Shown here: piece by piece, positions 62,436 to 64,000 of the stretch
Layout: every line of letters starts with the position of its first letter
How positions within the stretch are numbered: position 1 is the first letter of the stretch
Source: Anaerolineaceae bacterium
GTDB taxonomy: Bacteria; Chloroflexota; Anaerolineae; Aggregatilineales; Phototrophicaceae
DNA: 64,000 nucleotides
Assembly: GCA_002702065.1 (NCBI GenBank)
Contig: NZXX01000001.1
Span: 310,001-374,000 of the forward strand
Reading direction: 5' to 3'
Position numbers and translations under genes: made by a program
The notes under the pieces: model-generated
The model's database searches: none
What the model saw: only the letters and a program-made list of their open reading frames with translations
What the model was told of the DNA's origin: nothing

Positions 62436-62978
62436 TCAGGCTGTTTGTTTCCACTTGATAGTGCAGCCTTTTGGTTCGGTGGTGGTCACTGCGGGTGTGT
62501 TGCCCGCCAGCACAGCGTCGATCGCATCGCGGAACCACGCGTTCTGAACGCCGTCGGGGTCATCATGGTTGTCGTCTGGCGCACCGTGATATTGCAGAAC
62601 GCCATTCTTGTCGAACAGAAAAATTTCCGGTGTCCGTTCTGCGCCAAACGCGCGCGCGGTTTCCTGAGTCTCGTCGTGCAGGTAGGGGAAGTTGAATCCC
62701 TGTTCCTGCGCACGCTGCTGCATGGCTTCGTAACTGTCACCAGGATGCGATTCGGCGTTATTGGCATTGATTGCCAGAACCTGAACGCCTTTGTCCGAAT
62801 AATCTGCCTGAGCCTGAATAAAGCGGCCTTCCCACGCCTGGGCATAGGGGCAGTGGTTGCAGGTGAAGATGACGGCCACGGCGTTTTTGTCGCTGTAATC
62901 AGCCAGCGCATGGGTTTGACCGTCGGTCCCTTTCAAGCTAAAAGCAATTGCAGAGTCACCGGGTTTTAGGTTTGCCAC
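62436..62978 (-). CDS. Thioredoxin-fold protein (peroxiredoxin/TlpA-like)
   Basis: 180 residues, no signal peptide. The redox motif reads TCNHCPYAQAW near residue 39, a CxxC pair in the thioredoxin position. ADYSDKNAVAVIF, TPEIFLFDKNG and AWFRDAIDAVL match the AhpC/TSA-like thioredoxin family. Cytosolic thiol-disulfide role, partner unknown. GTG start 62978 with AAGGAGGATA upstream is well supported. Confidence 0.85.
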   Translation of the reverse strand: MANLKPGDSAIAFSLKGTDGQTHALADYSDKNAVAVIFTCNHCPYAQAWEGRFIQAQADYSDKGVQVLAINANNAESHPGDSYEAMQQRAQEQGFNFPYLHDETQETARAFGAERTPEIFLFDKNGVLQYHGAPDDNHDDPDGVQNAWFRDAIDAVLAGNTPAVTTTEPKGCTIKWKQTA

Positions 62979-63048
62979 GTCTTATCCTCCTTATATGATT
63001 TTATTTTTGAATATCCGGTCAGACGGCTGATGCAGCGCCTTTGCGGTG

Positions 63049-63369
63049 TTATACAATGGTGAAGTGCTGCTGAAGGGCATGACGAATCATGTCAACAGAG
63101 GGTAAGGGCGAGATTCGCCCATTCTCTAACCGGTAGGCACGGCATGTCAGGCTGTAGTAGGCATTGTCCGGTGGAGGAACAATATCTTTGCCGTTGATCA
63201 AAATCGTCGGGGAACCGACAAAACGGAGTTGCTGCGCCTGGGCCTCGGTTTCAACCTTGATGATCTCAATGTTGACGTTGACACCGACTTCAGCCATAAC
63301 GGTTTTGAGCCGGTCCAGTGCGTCGTCATGCGATGGGCAGTCTTCATAGTACAGGAACTGAATGGACAT
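63049..63369 (-). CDS. Small thioredoxin-fold protein
   Basis: 106 residues. FLYYEDCPSHDDALDRL near the start carries a single Cys (CPSH) where thioredoxins have CxxC, and VGSPTILINGKDI near 50 holds the cis-Pro. Such proteins occur with metal- or mercury-handling genes, but no such context is seen here. AGGAGCAG precedes the ATG. Function unknown. Confidence 0.7.
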   Translation of the reverse strand: MSIQFLYYEDCPSHDDALDRLKTVMAEVGVNVNIEIIKVETEAQAQQLRFVGSPTILINGKDIVPPPDNAYYSLTCRAYRLENGRISPLPSVDMIRHALQQHFTIV

Positions 63370-63497
63370 GGGCTGCTCCTGATCGTAGACCTATAGTCAC
63401 AAAGATACTGTACTTGGTACCATTCTTCAAGTTTCTCAAGTAGCTACGTTTGGTTTCTAGGTTAGAATATGATGAGCGATTTATTATGGAGGGTGTA

Positions 63498-63878
63498 ATG
63501 CCTGCAAACGTGTATTGGCTGGATGAACCTGATATTATGATCGCAGATTATACCGGCGACCTGACCCGTGAGGACGTGGAAGGCGCTATGGAAAAATGTC
63601 TGGCGGCTTTAGAAAACACAAATTGCAGCTTTGTGGTGGATACCACCCAGGTTCAGACGCTGCCGAAAGACATCTTTCGTATTGGTCCGCTGTTATCACT
63701 TGTCAATCATCCGCAGCGCGGTTGGCTGATCTTTGTGGGGCAGCAGAATGTCATGCTCAAGTTTGCGGTGCAGGTGATTGTGCGTCACAAATTCCGCTTT
63801 ATGGAATCGCGGGATGAGGCTGTGGCTTTGCTACGGAGTATGTCTGGTGGGCAGGATGGCAGCGCCGAGACCGGTTGA
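63498..63878 (+). CDS. STAS/SpoIIAA-like protein
   Basis: 126 residues, similar in layout to SpoIIAA-like/STAS-type proteins (an N-terminal WLDEPDIMIADYTGDLT, then SFVVDTTQVQ near 44 and GWLIFVGQQNVML near 75). It is the intact relative of the interrupted gene at 48284, of equal length. Start ATG 63498 is fixed by GGAGGG a few bases upstream; the frame runs back to 63450 without support. Role may be anti-anti-sigma-like or lipid binding; unknown. Confidence 0.65.
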   Translation: MPANVYWLDEPDIMIADYTGDLTREDVEGAMEKCLAALENTNCSFVVDTTQVQTLPKDIFRIGPLLSLVNHPQRGWLIFVGQQNVMLKFAVQVIVRHKFRFMESRDEAVALLRSMSGGQDGSAETG

Positions 63879-63929
63879 TTGGGCGTGGTTTCGTAATAAA
63901 TGGCCTGTTCATGAAATATTCATGGCATC

Positions 63930-64000
63930 TTATGGCCTGTAGTAACTGCTTTCTCCTAAAATAGTTCCAAATAATAAGCCAATGAGAAAGCCGAATAGCA
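63930..64000 (-). CDS. Possible 3' end of a membrane protein gene
   Basis: Minus-strand frame open to the window edge, reading LFGFLIGLLFGTILGE then SSYYRP and a TAA at 63932-63930. The Gly/Leu-rich stretch resembles a membrane helix. Too short to identify. Confidence 0.25.
   Translation of the reverse strand, partial: LFGFLIGLLFGTILGESSYYRP

Noticed and set aside
1..64000. tRNA, rRNA, CRISPR array, insertion sequences
   Set aside because: No rRNA-like sequence, no regularly spaced repeats, no transposase and no convincing tRNA cloverleaf was seen by eye; a tRNAscan-SE and Infernal run would settle the RNA genes.

Overview
The window looks like a chromosomal segment of a moderately GC-rich bacterium, most probably a Chloroflexota member of the Anaerolineae type. 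The basis is indirect: several secreted proteins carry Thr/Pro-rich linkers and SH3-like repeats beside an ECF sigma factor, there are tandem GT39 membrane proteins with C-terminal beta domains, an MFS-HEAT fusion, a lipoprotein-like CELPCW family, and an EtfD-type membrane iron-sulfur reductase. Gene content is mostly housekeeping and conserved-hypothetical. No rRNA, tRNA, CRISPR array, insertion sequence or prophage was recognised.

Region by region: 1-6.2 kb holds coaX (partial), an aminotransferase, a PIN-domain toxin-antitoxin pair, an M42 peptidase, a GNAT protein, a dienelactone-hydrolase-like protein with no catalytic nucleophile, and lipB. 6.3-16 kb holds an isoprenylcysteine-methyltransferase-like protein, a divergent qorB/HxlR pair, malQ, a membrane protein, a FAD oxidoreductase, hisS with a histidine-codon attenuator leader, and a DinB-like protein. 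16-24 kb holds an EtfD-like reductase and three tandem GT39 paralogues. 24-32 kb holds a LmbE deacetylase, secreted proteins, an ECF sigma factor overlapping its probable membrane anti-sigma partner, lpdA and a GH5-like protein. 32-38 kb holds the infC-rpmI-rplT operon (infC apparently starting at AUC), a SpoU methyltransferase and hypothetical genes. 38-46 kb holds lipoproteins and a serB-HAD-serA operon. 47-54 kb is a TetR-headed fatty-acid degradation run (fadN, fadA plus DinB, SDR and hydrolase genes) containing an interrupted STAS/SpoIIAA-like gene. 54-58 kb is a two-gene iron uptake locus (imelysin-like protein plus FTR1). 58-64 kb holds a protein with the N-terminal motif of contractile-injection-system cargo and an OmpA-like C-terminus, the MFS-HEAT fusion, two thioredoxin-fold proteins and an intact paralogue of the interrupted gene.

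Functional links: EtfD (16.2 kb) would pass electrons from acyl-CoA oxidation to the quinone pool, matching the fad genes at 47-54 kb. The serB-HAD-serA operon covers two of the three steps to serine. The most unusual regulatory features are the leader peptide MFHHHHWTEEQLF in front of hisS, with a promoter, a terminator and a possible antiterminator, and the AUC start of infC. Several palindromes (8477, 39442, 47074) look like operators, and a small family of TAGGGGCG palindromes is dispersed between genes.
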